Origin: Bacillus sp. T33-2
GTDB taxonomy: Bacteria > Bacillota > Bacilli > Bacillales > Cytobacillaceae
Direction: 5' to 3'
Assembly: GCF_002860205.1 (NCBI RefSeq)
Contig: NZ_PGVB01000048.1
Coordinates: forward strand, 1-64,000
DNA length: 64,000 nucleotides
In this document: positions 45,605-54,593 of the stretch, piece by piece
How positions within the stretch are numbered: position 1 is the stretch's first letter
How the letters are laid out: the number at the start of each line of letters is the position of its first letter
Translations under genes and position numbers: made by a program
The notes under the pieces: model-generated
Seen by the model: the letters and a program-made list of their open reading frames with translations, nothing else
The model's database searches: none
Told to the model about the DNA's origin: nothing

Positions 45605-46945
45605 GTGAATAGGTTTGAAAAAATATTGCTGACTGCTTTTTTTGTAGAATTATTTGTTGGCGGCGGGGGAAGGTTGATTGACCTAGGCATACTTTCCATA
45701 CGTCAAATTTTATTTTTATTACTTATTCTAACGCTGGTTTTTCGTATTCTGAAACAGAAAGCTTTTTTCGATAAAAATATTAATACCTTTATAAAATTAA
45801 GTCCGGTCACAATAGGCATTTACGCACTGCTACTTTGGTTTTTAGTCAGTGCTGCCATAGGATTTATAAATGGCCATCCAGTTTCCATCATCGTAATGGA
45901 CTTTTTGAGGGTTTCTTTCGTCTTGGTATATTTTCCGTTGGCCTATTATATTTCTGAAGATAGGTTCTCGAAGCGGCGAATCATCTCTATTTTACAGTAC
46001 TGTGCTTTAGTAGTTGCTATTTTTACAATAACCATATCCTTGTTGGGCAAGACAGTATTTAGTGGGAACTTCGGCCCTTTCTATAATTTTATGAACTCGA
46101 TAATGAATGATGATTTATTCTTTAGGCCGAGTAATAGTGTCTTTTATAAGAGTCATTTGTTCGTATTAATTGCTTTAATCATTTCACTTAATGATGTGTT
46201 GAATAAAAAACATACTAAGATGGACGTAGCGATTCTGGTGTTGGGCTCTATTTCTGTCCTATGGTCTGAGACGCGGGGCTTTTTACTTACGTTCATTGTT
46301 AGTGCGTTAATCATTATTCTGCTTGATGCAAATGTTATAACTGAACCTATCAAAGGATTTACGAATAAAATCAAAAAATTGATGCAATCGAAAGCATTTC
46401 TAAAAAAAGCTACCATTTTAGTGCTGATCATCATTTCAATTCCTTTTTTATATAAGTATATGACCCTGGAGCGATTTCAGGAAGACGTAAAGGTTGAAAA
46501 GCCAGCTGTAGAACCTGTGAACAAACAGGAAGTGAATGATGTCAGTGTGAATTCCCGCATTGAATTTATGCTGGATTCAAAAGATATTCTCCTGAGCAAC
46601 CCGGCACATCTAATCGTTGGAACAGGTTATGGTACTGAAATTGCTGGCAGGGTTACGGGTATCGAAATGAGTTTTCTGGATATCCTTGTAGAACAGGGAT
46701 TAGTGGGGCTAGGTATGTGGCTATTTTTGTTCCTGCTGGTGTTTTATAACTACTACGTCGCTAATAAGCAAGGCAAGAAAATAGGTACATTGGAAATTTC
46801 CTTGATGGCTGCGTTTATGGGGCTTTTGTTGTTAACGAATATAAATCCTTTCATTAATAACCCGATTGGTATCAGTTTTTTTATTGTGTTATTAATCCTT
46901 TCGCAAAATAGAAAAGAGTCTATTTTAAATGGGGAACGGAAATGA
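45605..46945 (+). CDS. Wzy/O-antigen ligase-like membrane polymerase
   Basis: Predicted 446-residue protein with about eleven membrane helices and one large outside loop (about 285-330) before a TGYGTEIAGR-type motif. SETRGFLLTF and the loop arrangement fit Wzy/WaaL proteins. It would polymerise flipped repeat units. GTG start after AGGAGAGG. The next gene starts within its stop (ATGA overlap). The matching Wzx candidate is 15 kb away at 28806, so the polysaccharide genes are scattered instead of forming one operon. Confidence 0.82.
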   Translation: MNRFEKILLTAFFVELFVGGGGRLIDLGILSIRQILFLLLILTLVFRILKQKAFFDKNINTFIKLSPVTIGIYALLLWFLVSAAIGFINGHPVSIIVMDFLRVSFVLVYFPLAYYISEDRFSKRRIISILQYCALVVAIFTITISLLGKTVFSGNFGPFYNFMNSIMNDDLFFRPSNSVFYKSHLFVLIALIISLNDVLNKKHTKMDVAILVLGSISVLWSETRGFLLTFIVSALIIILLDANVITEPIKGFTNKIKKLMQSKAFLKKATILVLIIISIPFLYKYMTLERFQEDVKVEKPAVEPVNKQEVNDVSVNSRIEFMLDSKDILLSNPAHLIVGTGYGTEIAGRVTGIEMSFLDILVEQGLVGLGMWLFLFLLVFYNYYVANKQGKKIGTLEISLMAAFMGLLLLTNINPFINNPIGISFFIVLLILSQNRKESILNGERK

Positions 46946-47778
46946 AAAAAACATTTGTCATCGTTTTATATAAACTAAAGGTCGAACAAAGCAATACGTT
47001 TAGATCTCTAAAAGACACACTCCTGGTTGAAGATAGGCAACTGGATAATATTGAACTCATTTTGTATGATAATAGCCCACAGGCGCAGGAATTCAATATT
47101 GACCAGTATAGAAATATAAATATTACTTATAAACATGATGCGAGGAACCTTGGAATATCTACAGCCTATAACTATGCATTGTCAATTGCGAAGGCTAATG
47201 GCAGTGAATGGCTTCTTCTTTTGGATCATGATACAGAGATAACAAATGAGTATATGAAACAGATAATGGACCTCAATGAAATGAATGAACATATTGTAGG
47301 GGTAATCCCGAGAATCATTAGCGAAAATGTCATGATTTCACCAGTGTATAGCAATACATTAAGACCTCTACACGTTAAAAGACCTGTTGCAGGCATACAG
47401 GAGCAACCGGTTATGGCTATTAATTCGGGAACATTGTTAAGAGTTAAATTCCTGGAGCAGATAGGCGGCTTTAATGATGAATTTCCGTTGGATTATTTAG
47501 ATCATTGGTTATTTCACCAAATTTATGAAACTGGGTATAAAGTCTGGCTGCTGAATACAATGTTGGAACATGAGTTGTCGGTCATGGACTATAGCAGAGT
47601 TTCGATTACCCGGTATAAAAATATTCTGGAATCAGAAATAAATTTTTATAAAAACTATAAATCAGATTTATATCGTTCTTACAGGATACAGCTTGCAAAG
47701 CGATTTATTAAACAACTTGTGACTATAAAGAATAAAAAAATAGCTTTGCATACACTTCGTCGGTTGTTTTTATGGTAG
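46942..47778 (+). CDS. GT2 glycosyltransferase, rhamnosyltransferase-like
   Basis: Predicted 278-residue GT2 enzyme. VIVLYKLKV, LILYDNSPQ, HDARNLGISTAYNYAL, WLLLLDHDTEIT and PLDYLDHWLFHQIYETG show the typical GT-A order with a DHD metal site. It overlaps the polymerase stop by 4 bp (ATGA) and is translationally coupled to it, arguing for a role in the same repeat unit. Confidence 0.86.
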   Translation: MKKTFVIVLYKLKVEQSNTFRSLKDTLLVEDRQLDNIELILYDNSPQAQEFNIDQYRNINITYKHDARNLGISTAYNYALSIAKANGSEWLLLLDHDTEITNEYMKQIMDLNEMNEHIVGVIPRIISENVMISPVYSNTLRPLHVKRPVAGIQEQPVMAINSGTLLRVKFLEQIGGFNDEFPLDYLDHWLFHQIYETGYKVWLLNTMLEHELSVMDYSRVSITRYKNILESEINFYKNYKSDLYRSYRIQLAKRFIKQLVTIKNKKIALHTLRRLFLW

Positions 47779-48106
47779 AGGGAGCTGTAATTTAAGGTAT
47801 TAAAGGGTAGCTGCTTTGTGTGTGCTATTCTTGAAAAATTCTCTAAATGCATCTTTAACACTGTTGTAATGCAATGAAAATCAAACGCTCACTGCTCCTG
47901 AAAAAAATGAAGAACAATGAAGAGAAGAGGCTGTCTTTTAGCTGAGATATACAAATAATTTATTGTTACTTTTTTATTACATTCCATGAGGATATTTGTT
48001 TTTTTTTGACCTTCTTTCTATAATGGGAAAGGAGTGCTTGGCGATTTTTGTATAAAACAAATGAATAATGTTGTGACAAATACTATTCCCAAGGAGTGAG
48101 CGTTTT
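47779..48106. other. 328-bp spacer before the rml operon
   Basis: It holds the rml promoter at 47996-48024. A 23-codon Lys-rich frame near 47876 has no clear ribosome site and is not called. Confidence 0.4.
47996..48024 (+). promoter_or_regulatory. Candidate SigA promoter of rmlACBD
   Basis: TTGTTT (47996-48001), 17-nt spacer, perfect TATAAT (48019-48024), 82 bp before the rmlA start. Confidence 0.6.
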
Positions 48107-48979
48107 ATGAAAGGTATTATTCTAGCAGGGGGAAGCGGAACCAGGCTTTATCCTTTAACCAAAGTAGTTTCAAAGCAATTGCTTCCTGTGTACGACAAAC
48201 CAATGATTTATTACCCGCTATCAGCGCTGATGCTAGCCGGAATAAAGGATATATTGATTATTTCGACACCTGAGGATATTGGAAGGTTTGAGCAAATTCT
48301 TGGTGATGGATCTGACCTAGGCATGAATTTTAGTTACAAGATACAGCCGCATCCTGGTGGTTTGGCACAGGCCTTCATCCTTGGTGATGAGTTTATCGGC
48401 GATGAAAATGTGGCTCTTGTACTTGGTGATAACATTTTTTACGGGCATGGACTTACCGACCTCTTACGTAAGGCGGCCAGCCGAAAAACAGGTGCTACTG
48501 TGTTCGGGTACTATGTAAATGATCCTGAACGCTTTGGAGTGGTGGATTTTGATGAGGGTGGCAAGGCGATTTCTATAGAAGAAAAACCTATGGACCCAAA
48601 ATCAAACTATGCTGTTACTGGCCTGTATTTCTATGATAATAGAGTTGTCGAAATTGCTAAAAGTATTAAACCGTCTGCACGGGGAGAGCTTGAAATAACG
48701 GATGTGAATAAAGCTTACCTGGAGATGGGTGAATTGAATGTTGAGCTACTTGGCCGTGGGTATGCCTGGCTGGATACTGGTACACATGAATCATTGCTTG
48801 AGGCTTCCCAATTCATTGAGACAATTGAAAAGCGCCAGACGCTTAAAATCGCATGCCTTGAAGAGATTGCCTATAAAATGGGTTATATTACAAAGGACAA
48901 GCTAATCGAGCTGGCACAACCGTTGAAGAAGAATCAGTATGGCCAGTATCTCATTAAAATAGCAAATCAGGGAAAGTAA
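48107..48979 (+). CDS. rmlA: Glucose-1-phosphate thymidylyltransferase
   Basis: Predicted 290-residue cytoplasmic enzyme making dTDP-glucose, first step of dTDP-L-rhamnose synthesis. [50 protein letters not shown] and WLDTGTHES are all standard. The ATG follows AAGGAGTGAGCG. First gene of the four-gene rmlACBD operon. Confidence 0.97.
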   Translation: MKGIILAGGSGTRLYPLTKVVSKQLLPVYDKPMIYYPLSALMLAGIKDILIISTPEDIGRFEQILGDGSDLGMNFSYKIQPHPGGLAQAFILGDEFIGDENVALVLGDNIFYGHGLTDLLRKAASRKTGATVFGYYVNDPERFGVVDFDEGGKAISIEEKPMDPKSNYAVTGLYFYDNRVVEIAKSIKPSARGELEITDVNKAYLEMGELNVELLGRGYAWLDTGTHESLLEASQFIETIEKRQTLKIACLEEIAYKMGYITKDKLIELAQPLKKNQYGQYLIKIANQGK

Positions 48980-49003
48980 TTTTTAAGTGAGGCGGTATTA
49001 ATA

Positions 49004-49564
49004 ATGAAAGTTACTGAAACAAAGCTCCCGGGCGTGAAAATATTAGAACCAAAGGTTTTCGGGGACCACCGTGGTTATTTTATGGAAAGTTACAGTAAAC
49101 AGGTTTTTGATGATTTGGGATTAAAATATGACTTTGTCCAGGACAACCAGTCACTTTCTGCTCCAGTTGGAACATTGCGGGGACTGCATTTCCAGTTAAA
49201 CCCAAAGGCGCAAACAAAATTAGTGCGTTGTATTACAGGAGCTATATATGACGTAGCGGTAGACATTCGTAAAGGATCACCTACATATGGACAATGGGTT
49301 GGCGTTATTTTGAGCGAGCACAACAAACGGCAGCTGCTCGTCCCAAAGGGATTTGCCCATGGGTTCTGTACCCTCGTACCGGATACCACGGTTGCCTATA
49401 AAGTTGATGAATATTACTCTCCAGAAAATGATGGCGGAATTCTTTGGAATGACCCGGCACTGCGCATCGATTGGCCAACCAGTAATCCGGTTCTGTCAGA
49501 AAAGGATACCAAACATCCTGTGCTGGCAGAAGCGACCCATCTCAACTTTGTGTATGAAAAATAG
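49004..49564 (+). CDS. rmlC: dTDP-4-dehydrorhamnose 3,5-epimerase
   Basis: Predicted 186-residue cupin enzyme, third step in dTDP-L-rhamnose synthesis. Signatures: FGDHRGYFMESY, QDNQSLS, GTLRGLHFQ with the catalytic His, VDIRKGSPTYGQW, and PKGFAHGFC. Length is typical. It follows rmlA by 24 bp with an AGGCGG-type ribosome site and precedes rmlB by 9 bp. Confidence 0.97.
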   Translation: MKVTETKLPGVKILEPKVFGDHRGYFMESYSKQVFDDLGLKYDFVQDNQSLSAPVGTLRGLHFQLNPKAQTKLVRCITGAIYDVAVDIRKGSPTYGQWVGVILSEHNKRQLLVPKGFAHGFCTLVPDTTVAYKVDEYYSPENDGGILWNDPALRIDWPTSNPVLSEKDTKHPVLAEATHLNFVYEK

Positions 49565-49573
49565 GAGGAAATC

Positions 49574-50605
49574 ATGACTGAAAAATTATTAATTACTGGC
49601 GGAGCAGGCTTCATTGGAAGCAACTTCGTACGTTACATGGTTAATAAGTATCCTGAATACAATATTGTGAATCTGGATCTACTCACATATGCAGGGAACC
49701 TTGAGAATCTGAAAGACATCGAGGACAAGCCTAACTATAAATTTGTTAAAGGTGATCTCGCAGATCGCGATTTTATTGATAACCTGTTTGAAGAAGAAAA
49801 ATTTAATTATGTAATTAACTTTGCTGCTGAGTCCCATGTAGACAGAAGTATCACAAATCCTGATATTTTTGTACGTACTAATGTACAGGGAACACAAGTG
49901 CTGTTAGATGCGGCAAAGCGCATTAATGTAAAAAAATATCTTCAGGTTTCAACAGATGAAGTATATGGAACTCTTGGAGAAACAGGTTACTTCACGGAAG
50001 AAACACCGTTGGCGCCAAACAGCCCATACAGTGCAAGTAAGGCTGGAGGGGATTTGCTGGTCCGTGCTTATAACGAAACCTTCGGGCTGCCCGTGAACAT
50101 TACCCGTTGCTCCAATAACTATGGCCCTTACCATTTCCCTGAGAAGCTTATTCCATTAATGATTATCAATGCACTGAATGATAAAGAGCTGCCTGTCTAT
50201 GGCGATGGCTTAAACGTTCGTGACTGGCTGCATGTTGAGGACCATTGCCAGGCTATCGACCTTGTCCTTCACAAAGGACGTGATGGAGAAGTATATAATG
50301 TTGGCGGGAATAATGAACGCACTAACATTGAGATTGTGAAAACAATCTTGAAGCAGTTAGGTAAACCAGAGTCTTTGATTAAATTTGTTAAGGATCGTCC
50401 AGGCCACGACCGTCGTTATGCAATCGATGCAACTAAGCTGCGGGAAGAACTTGGCTGGAAGCCAAAGTACAACTTTGAAACTGGGATTGAACAAACAATC
50501 AAGTGGTATTTGGATAATCAAGAGTGGTGGGAAAACATTATTTCTGGTGACTACCAGGATTATTTCAAATCCCAATACGGCGACAGATTAAAAGAGGTAG
50601 AGTAA
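49574..50605 (+). CDS. rmlB: dTDP-glucose 4,6-dehydratase
   Basis: Predicted 343-residue extended SDR enzyme, second step of the pathway. GGAGFIGSNF binds NAD; AAESHVDRS, STDEVYG and YSASKAGGD (YxxxK) form the active site; PGHDRRYAID is the family's substrate loop. The ATG follows TAGGAGGAAATC. Its stop overlaps the rmlD start (TAATG). Confidence 0.97.
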   Translation: MTEKLLITGGAGFIGSNFVRYMVNKYPEYNIVNLDLLTYAGNLENLKDIEDKPNYKFVKGDLADRDFIDNLFEEEKFNYVINFAAESHVDRSITNPDIFVRTNVQGTQVLLDAAKRINVKKYLQVSTDEVYGTLGETGYFTEETPLAPNSPYSASKAGGDLLVRAYNETFGLPVNITRCSNNYGPYHFPEKLIPLMIINALNDKELPVYGDGLNVRDWLHVEDHCQAIDLVLHKGRDGEVYNVGGNNERTNIEIVKTILKQLGKPESLIKFVKDRPGHDRRYAIDATKLREELGWKPKYNFETGIEQTIKWYLDNQEWWENIISGDYQDYFKSQYGDRLKEVE

Positions 50606-51447
50606 TGAAGGTTGTAGTAACCGGCGCAGCAGGGCAATTGGGGCAAGATGTAGTTAAAGAATTGGAGAAAAAAAAAAATCAGGTTTACGGTATTGGGCGG
50701 AACGATTTAGATATTACGGATGAAGCAGCTGTCCTTGCCTATATTGAGGACGTAAATCCTGACGCTATCCTTCATTGTGCGGCTTATACAAATGTTGATG
50801 CTGCAGAATCTGATGAGGAAACAGCTTATAAAGTCAATGCACTTGCCACAGAGTATCTAGCTAAAGCGGCGAATAAGAATGGATCGAAAATGCTTTATGT
50901 CAGTACGGATTATGTTTTTGACGGTACCGCCAATGAACCTTATGAAGTCGATCATCCAACCAAGCCACTAGGTGTGTATGGTAAAACCAAGCTTGCTGGT
51001 GAGGAATTACTGGAAAAACATTTAGAACAGTTCTTTATTATCCGAACAGCCTGGGTGTTTGGAGTGAATGGAAACAATTTTGTGAAAACGATGCTCCGCC
51101 TTGGGCAAGAGCGCGGGGAAGTCGGAGTTGTCCACGATCAAGTAGGATCACCTACTTATACTGTGGACCTGGCCAGATTTATGATTGAATTGATGGAAAC
51201 AGACAAATTTGGAATATACCATGCGAGTAATGAGGGAGTGTGCTCCTGGTATGAGTTTGCAGTGGAAATCTTTAAGCAGGCGGGCATGGAAGTTAAAGTT
51301 AATCCTTTAACAACAGAACAATTCCCGCGTCCAGCGGCGCGCCCAAAATACTCAGTGTTAAGCAAGAAAAAAATTTCTGAGCAGGGATTTACACCTTTAC
51401 GGGATTGGAAAGAAGCACTCTCTGCCTACTTGATTGAATCAAAATAG
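50605..51447 (+). CDS. rmlD: dTDP-4-dehydrorhamnose reductase
   Basis: Predicted 280-residue SDR enzyme that completes dTDP-L-rhamnose. GAAGQLGQD, HCAAYTNVDAAE, STDYVFDG, YGKTKLAGE and RTAWVFG are all present. It is the last gene of rmlACBD; the operon ends in a terminator, and an insertion sequence lies 105 bp downstream. Confidence 0.97.
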   Translation: MKVVVTGAAGQLGQDVVKELEKKKNQVYGIGRNDLDITDEAAVLAYIEDVNPDAILHCAAYTNVDAAESDEETAYKVNALATEYLAKAANKNGSKMLYVSTDYVFDGTANEPYEVDHPTKPLGVYGKTKLAGEELLEKHLEQFFIIRTAWVFGVNGNNFVKTMLRLGQERGEVGVVHDQVGSPTYTVDLARFMIELMETDKFGIYHASNEGVCSWYEFAVEIFKQAGMEVKVNPLTTEQFPRPAARPKYSVLSKKKISEQGFTPLRDWKEALSAYLIESK

Positions 51448-51484
51448 TGAGTTCGCAATAAATACAATAAAATCTAAATTTGCA

Positions 51485-51519
51485 GCATGTAGAACATTAA
51501 TTATTCTACATGCTTTTTT
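51485..51519 (+). terminator. Rho-independent terminator of rmlACBD
   Basis: GCATGTAGAA / TTCTACATGC, a 10-bp perfect stem with a 9-nt loop, followed by six T. Confidence 0.93.
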
Positions 51520-51544
51520 CTATACGTGACTGTTATATATATTT

Positions 51545-52937
51545 GTTTTTTCGGCTCTATAATATTTGTTGGGGTCTAGGCACACTTTCGTTTGCATAAA
51601 AAAACACGCAAACTCCCATTTCTTTTATACTTGAATTGTCGGAAACAAGTAGAGAGAATGGGGTTGCGTGCAAATGAATTTTATCATAAATATACCTGGA
51701 TTAGAAGAGGCCACCGTGACCAGAGTGGAAGAACGCCATAACGTAGTATGTCTTTTTGTGGAGATGGAACGGAAGGTTCATCGCTGTCCCAGCTGCGATC
51801 AGAGGACTCGTCGCGTCCATGACTACCGGATGCAAAAGATTGATCATCTGAAATGGTTTGAAAGAAAGACTCAAATTTTTTACAAACGCCGTCGTTATGC
51901 CTGCCGTTGTGGGAAACGGTTTTCCGAGAAGAATCGGATTGTCGAACGGTATCAGCGTACTTCGGTGGAATGGAATCAGGCTATCTCCATCAGGGCCATA
52001 AAAGGAAAAACCTTTAAGGAGACGGCAGAGATTTATGGCACTTCTTCCACGACAATTGTCCGCCGGTTTGACCGGATGGCCGCTGAAATCCGTCCGGTAG
52101 AACAGTTGCCATCCGTCATTGCCGTTGATGAGCACAAGGGTGACACGAAGGAAGGAAAGTATCAGTTAATTATCGCTGATGGCATCACGAAGAAACCCCT
52201 CGACATCTTACCCAATCGGCATAAGAAGACCATCAAGTGCTATCTTCAAAAGCATGGCAGCCAGGTTCAAGTAGTGATCATGGATATGAGTCCTGCCTTT
52301 AAAGCAGCTGTTCAGTCCGCGTTGGGCCGTCCTGTGATTGTGGCAGACCGGTTCCACTTTTACAGGTATATTTACTGGGCACTGGATGGGGTAAGAAGAC
52401 GAGCCCAACAGGTTTTTCATGACTATGACCGCAAGAAGTGCAAACGAATGAAACATGTCTTTCATAAGGCAAATGGCCGTTTAACGGAGGAAGAGCGCTG
52501 GCATTTGGATCGTTACCTCGAGATGTCAGAGGAACTGAAGGCCGCGTATGAACTGAAAGAAGCTTATCGTGAGTGGTTTTTAGAAGCCAAAGAGATCGGT
52601 AAGGACCAAATAGCTACCGTGAAAGACGGGTTAAACCGGTTTTATGACTTGGTTGTTGATGCGGGCATTCCTGAAATGATGAAAGCCATACAGACATTTC
52701 AAAACTGGCAGACAGAGATCCTGAACAGCTTTGTGTATGATTATTCAAACGGCTTTTTAGAAGGAATCAACAACTCCACCAAAGTAATAAAGCGCAATGC
52801 CTTTGGCTTTAGAAATTTTGAACGCTTTCGGGCGAAGATATTATTAACACATCAGTATAAAGGAATTGGGGTTCACATTGGATAAGGGTGACGACACCTG
52901 GTCATCACCCCAACATTTGACGTAGAACCGTTTTTTC
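51545..52937 (+). mobile_element. Complete ISL3-family insertion sequence with 8-bp target duplication
   Basis: The element itself spans 51553-52929 (1377 bp). The ends are imperfect inverted repeats: GGCTCTATAATATTTGTTGG on the left and GGTTCTACGTCAAATGTTGG read inward from the right. Both ends are flanked by the same octamer GTTTTTTC (51545-51552 and 52930-52937), the 8-bp duplication expected for ISL3. One intact transposase gene fills the element. Matching duplications and an open frame indicate a fairly recent insertion, in the intergenic gap between rmlD and tagO. Confidence 0.96.
51668..52885 (+). CDS. ISL3-family transposase
   Basis: Predicted 405-residue DDE transposase. An N-terminal zinc-binding region (CPSCDQRTRRVHDYR, then CRCGKRF) is followed by a helix-turn-helix (KETAEIYGTSSTTIVRRF). 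The DDE domain shows AVDEHKG, VIMDMSPAF and GFLEGINNSTKVIKR, supplying the three acidic residues. Base composition and codon use differ from the AT-rich glycan genes around it. The start may be GTG at 51668 or ATG at 51674; GGGG lies just upstream of both. The gene is not disrupted. Confidence 0.96.
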   Translation: MQMNFIINIPGLEEATVTRVEERHNVVCLFVEMERKVHRCPSCDQRTRRVHDYRMQKIDHLKWFERKTQIFYKRRRYACRCGKRFSEKNRIVERYQRTSVEWNQAISIRAIKGKTFKETAEIYGTSSTTIVRRFDRMAAEIRPVEQLPSVIAVDEHKGDTKEGKYQLIIADGITKKPLDILPNRHKKTIKCYLQKHGSQVQVVIMDMSPAFKAAVQSALGRPVIVADRFHFYRYIYWALDGVRRRAQQVFHDYDRKKCKRMKHVFHKANGRLTEEERWHLDRYLEMSEELKAAYELKEAYREWFLEAKEIGKDQIATVKDGLNRFYDLVVDAGIPEMMKAIQTFQNWQTEILNSFVYDYSNGFLEGINNSTKVIKRNAFGFRNFERFRAKILLTHQYKGIGVHIG

Positions 52938-53160
52938 TGATGATTACTGGTTAAGTACACCATCCAATATGTTGGCTAACATAATAAAATTACTTTCAGT
53001 GTATTAAACACCTTAAAAAGTGGTATATATTAATCACATTAGATTTTGTTTCAGATTTTTTTTGAATTATTTCACATAGAATTTGCAACCTTAATGAAAA
53101 AATTTCGTCTTATTAATGAGACAACTTCAGTATTTTAATTTAGCTCGGAGCAATGAGCTG

Positions 53161-53178
53161 TTCGTATGTTCATACGAA
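53161..53178. promoter_or_regulatory. Perfect palindrome upstream of tagO, operator candidate
   Basis: TTCGTATG-TT-CATACGAA is an 8-bp perfect inverted repeat with a 2-bp centre, about 55 bp upstream of the tagO -35 region. Just before it AGCTC...GAGCT (53141-53158) forms another small inverted repeat. No T-run follows, so this looks more like a protein-binding site than a terminator. Confidence 0.5.
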
Positions 53179-53208
53179 AATATTACAATGTTAAATTATT
53201 AAATTGAT

Positions 53209-53238
53209 TTACTTTTTAGCATCAGTCTGTGCTATAAT
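53209..53238 (+). promoter_or_regulatory. SigA-type promoter of tagO with extended -10
   Basis: TGC-TATAAT (-10 at 53233-53238) is an extended -10 element; TTACTT about 18 nt upstream is the likely -35. The start codon is 82 bp downstream. Confidence 0.55.
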
Positions 53239-53320
53239 CGCGTAGGAGTAAAAAGCTTAATTATAAAATGAAGTATTAAGATTCTCAAACAGTCACAAGA
53301 ATATTAGCATGGAGGGGCTT

Positions 53321-54415
53321 ATGTTATATTTCACTCTGATAACTTGTTTTGTTGCAGCAATGCTCCTTACACCTTTAATAAAAAAATTGGCGTTTAAAAT
53401 CGGCGCAACCGATCAGCCGAACCATAGAAAAGTACACGCAAAAATCATGCCCCGGCTTGGTGGATTAGCAATCTTTTTCAGTTTTATCCTTGGGATTGTT
53501 ATTTTGCAGCCGAGCGTAAATTATGAATTGGCGACAATTCAGCCCAATGAAAAACTACACTTGGCCATAATATTTGGAAGTTTAATAATTCTATTGACAG
53601 GTATATTTGATGATATTAAAGAGATTTCCCCGAAAGTAAAAATGTTGGGCCAAGTCGTTGCGTCTTTTATTGTTGTGCTTTTTGGGGATTTGAATGTTGA
53701 GTTTATCAATCTGCCATTTGGCGGGCAAATTGATTTTGGCTTTTTAAGCATCCCTATTACGATGATCTGGATAATCGGAATCACCAATGCCATCAATTTA
53801 ATAGATGGACTCGATGGTTTGGCGGCTGGAGTTTCTACGATTGCATTGTTTACGATTGCCGGAATGGCTTTGTTAATGGGCAATGCTTATGTTATGGTAA
53901 TGGCATTACTGCTGGCTGTAGCATCCGCAGGGTTTCTTGTTTACAACTTTCATCCCGCTAAGATTTTCATGGGAGATACAGGAGCCTTATTCTTAGGGTA
54001 TATGATTGGTGTACTGTCGTTGTTAGGCTTTAAAAGCGTTACTTTTATTTCGTTAATTGTCCCAATTATTATTTTGGGAGTGCCGATTTCAGATACATTC
54101 TTTGCCATCATCCGCCGTATCGTCAATAAGCAACCTTTATCCGCACCTGACAAATCCCATCTGCATCACTGTTTATTGCGTGTTGGGTTTTCTCATAAGC
54201 AAACGGTGTTATTGATATATGCGATGAGTGCTCTGTTTGGATTAGCAGCCTTTATCTTTTCACAGGCTACTTTATGGGGTTCAATGATTGTAATAGCAGT
54301 GCTGCTGATTGTAATCGAGCTCTTCGTTGAAAAAATCGGTTTGGTCCGCGAAGACTATCAGCCATTGTTGAAATTTCTAAGAGGATTGAATCCAGTAAAC
54401 GTGAAAGATCGTTAA
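53321..54415 (+). CDS. tagO: Undecaprenyl-phosphate GlcNAc-1-phosphate transferase (TagO/WecA type), copy 1
   Basis: Predicted 364-residue membrane enzyme with about eleven helices that starts wall polymer synthesis by moving GlcNAc-1-P onto undecaprenyl phosphate. Conserved blocks: NHRKVHAKIMPRLGG, GIFDDIKEISP, NLIDGLDGLAAG, FMGDTGALFLGY and the cytoplasmic His motif HLHHCLLRVGFSH. I chose the ATG at 53321, preceded by GGAGGGGCTT, over the one at 53309 that overlaps this site. Position beside yvyE-degS matches B. subtilis tagO. A paralogue follows. Confidence 0.95.
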   Translation: MLYFTLITCFVAAMLLTPLIKKLAFKIGATDQPNHRKVHAKIMPRLGGLAIFFSFILGIVILQPSVNYELATIQPNEKLHLAIIFGSLIILLTGIFDDIKEISPKVKMLGQVVASFIVVLFGDLNVEFINLPFGGQIDFGFLSIPITMIWIIGITNAINLIDGLDGLAAGVSTIALFTIAGMALLMGNAYVMVMALLLAVASAGFLVYNFHPAKIFMGDTGALFLGYMIGVLSLLGFKSVTFISLIVPIIILGVPISDTFFAIIRRIVNKQPLSAPDKSHLHHCLLRVGFSHKQTVLLIYAMSALFGLAAFIFSQATLWGSMIVIAVLLIVIELFVEKIGLVREDYQPLLKFLRGLNPVNVKDR

Positions 54416-54427
54416 TAAGCATTACTT

Positions 54428-54457
54428 AGTCTAAGGAGTCCTCTCCTTAGACTTTTT
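54428..54457 (+). terminator. Rho-independent terminator after tagO copy 1
   Basis: AGTCTAAGGAG / CTCCTTAGACT, an 11-bp perfect stem with a 4-nt loop, followed by TTTTC. It makes the two tagO genes separate transcription units. Confidence 0.93.
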
Positions 54458-54593
54458 CTATTTCTCTGCCTAAAGGATTTTTTTATTATCCCAATTTTTT
54501 TCACTACGCTTACGAGTAAATCATTTTCTTACCCAATTTTCCCTGTTTTCTTTACAGCACTTAAGGGGCAACATAGGAACAAGGAGGATGGGC

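Larger units (their letters stand above)
52938..53320. other. Leader region of the first tagO gene
   Basis: Between the insertion sequence and tagO lie a perfect palindrome (53161-53178) and a promoter -10 (53233-53238). The insertion sequence stands upstream of these and could affect tagO expression. No gene is visible. Confidence 0.45.

Noticed and set aside
47876-47947. 23-codon Lys-rich frame before the rml operon
   Set aside because: No ribosome site at usable spacing and no sign of conservation can be judged; too weak to call.
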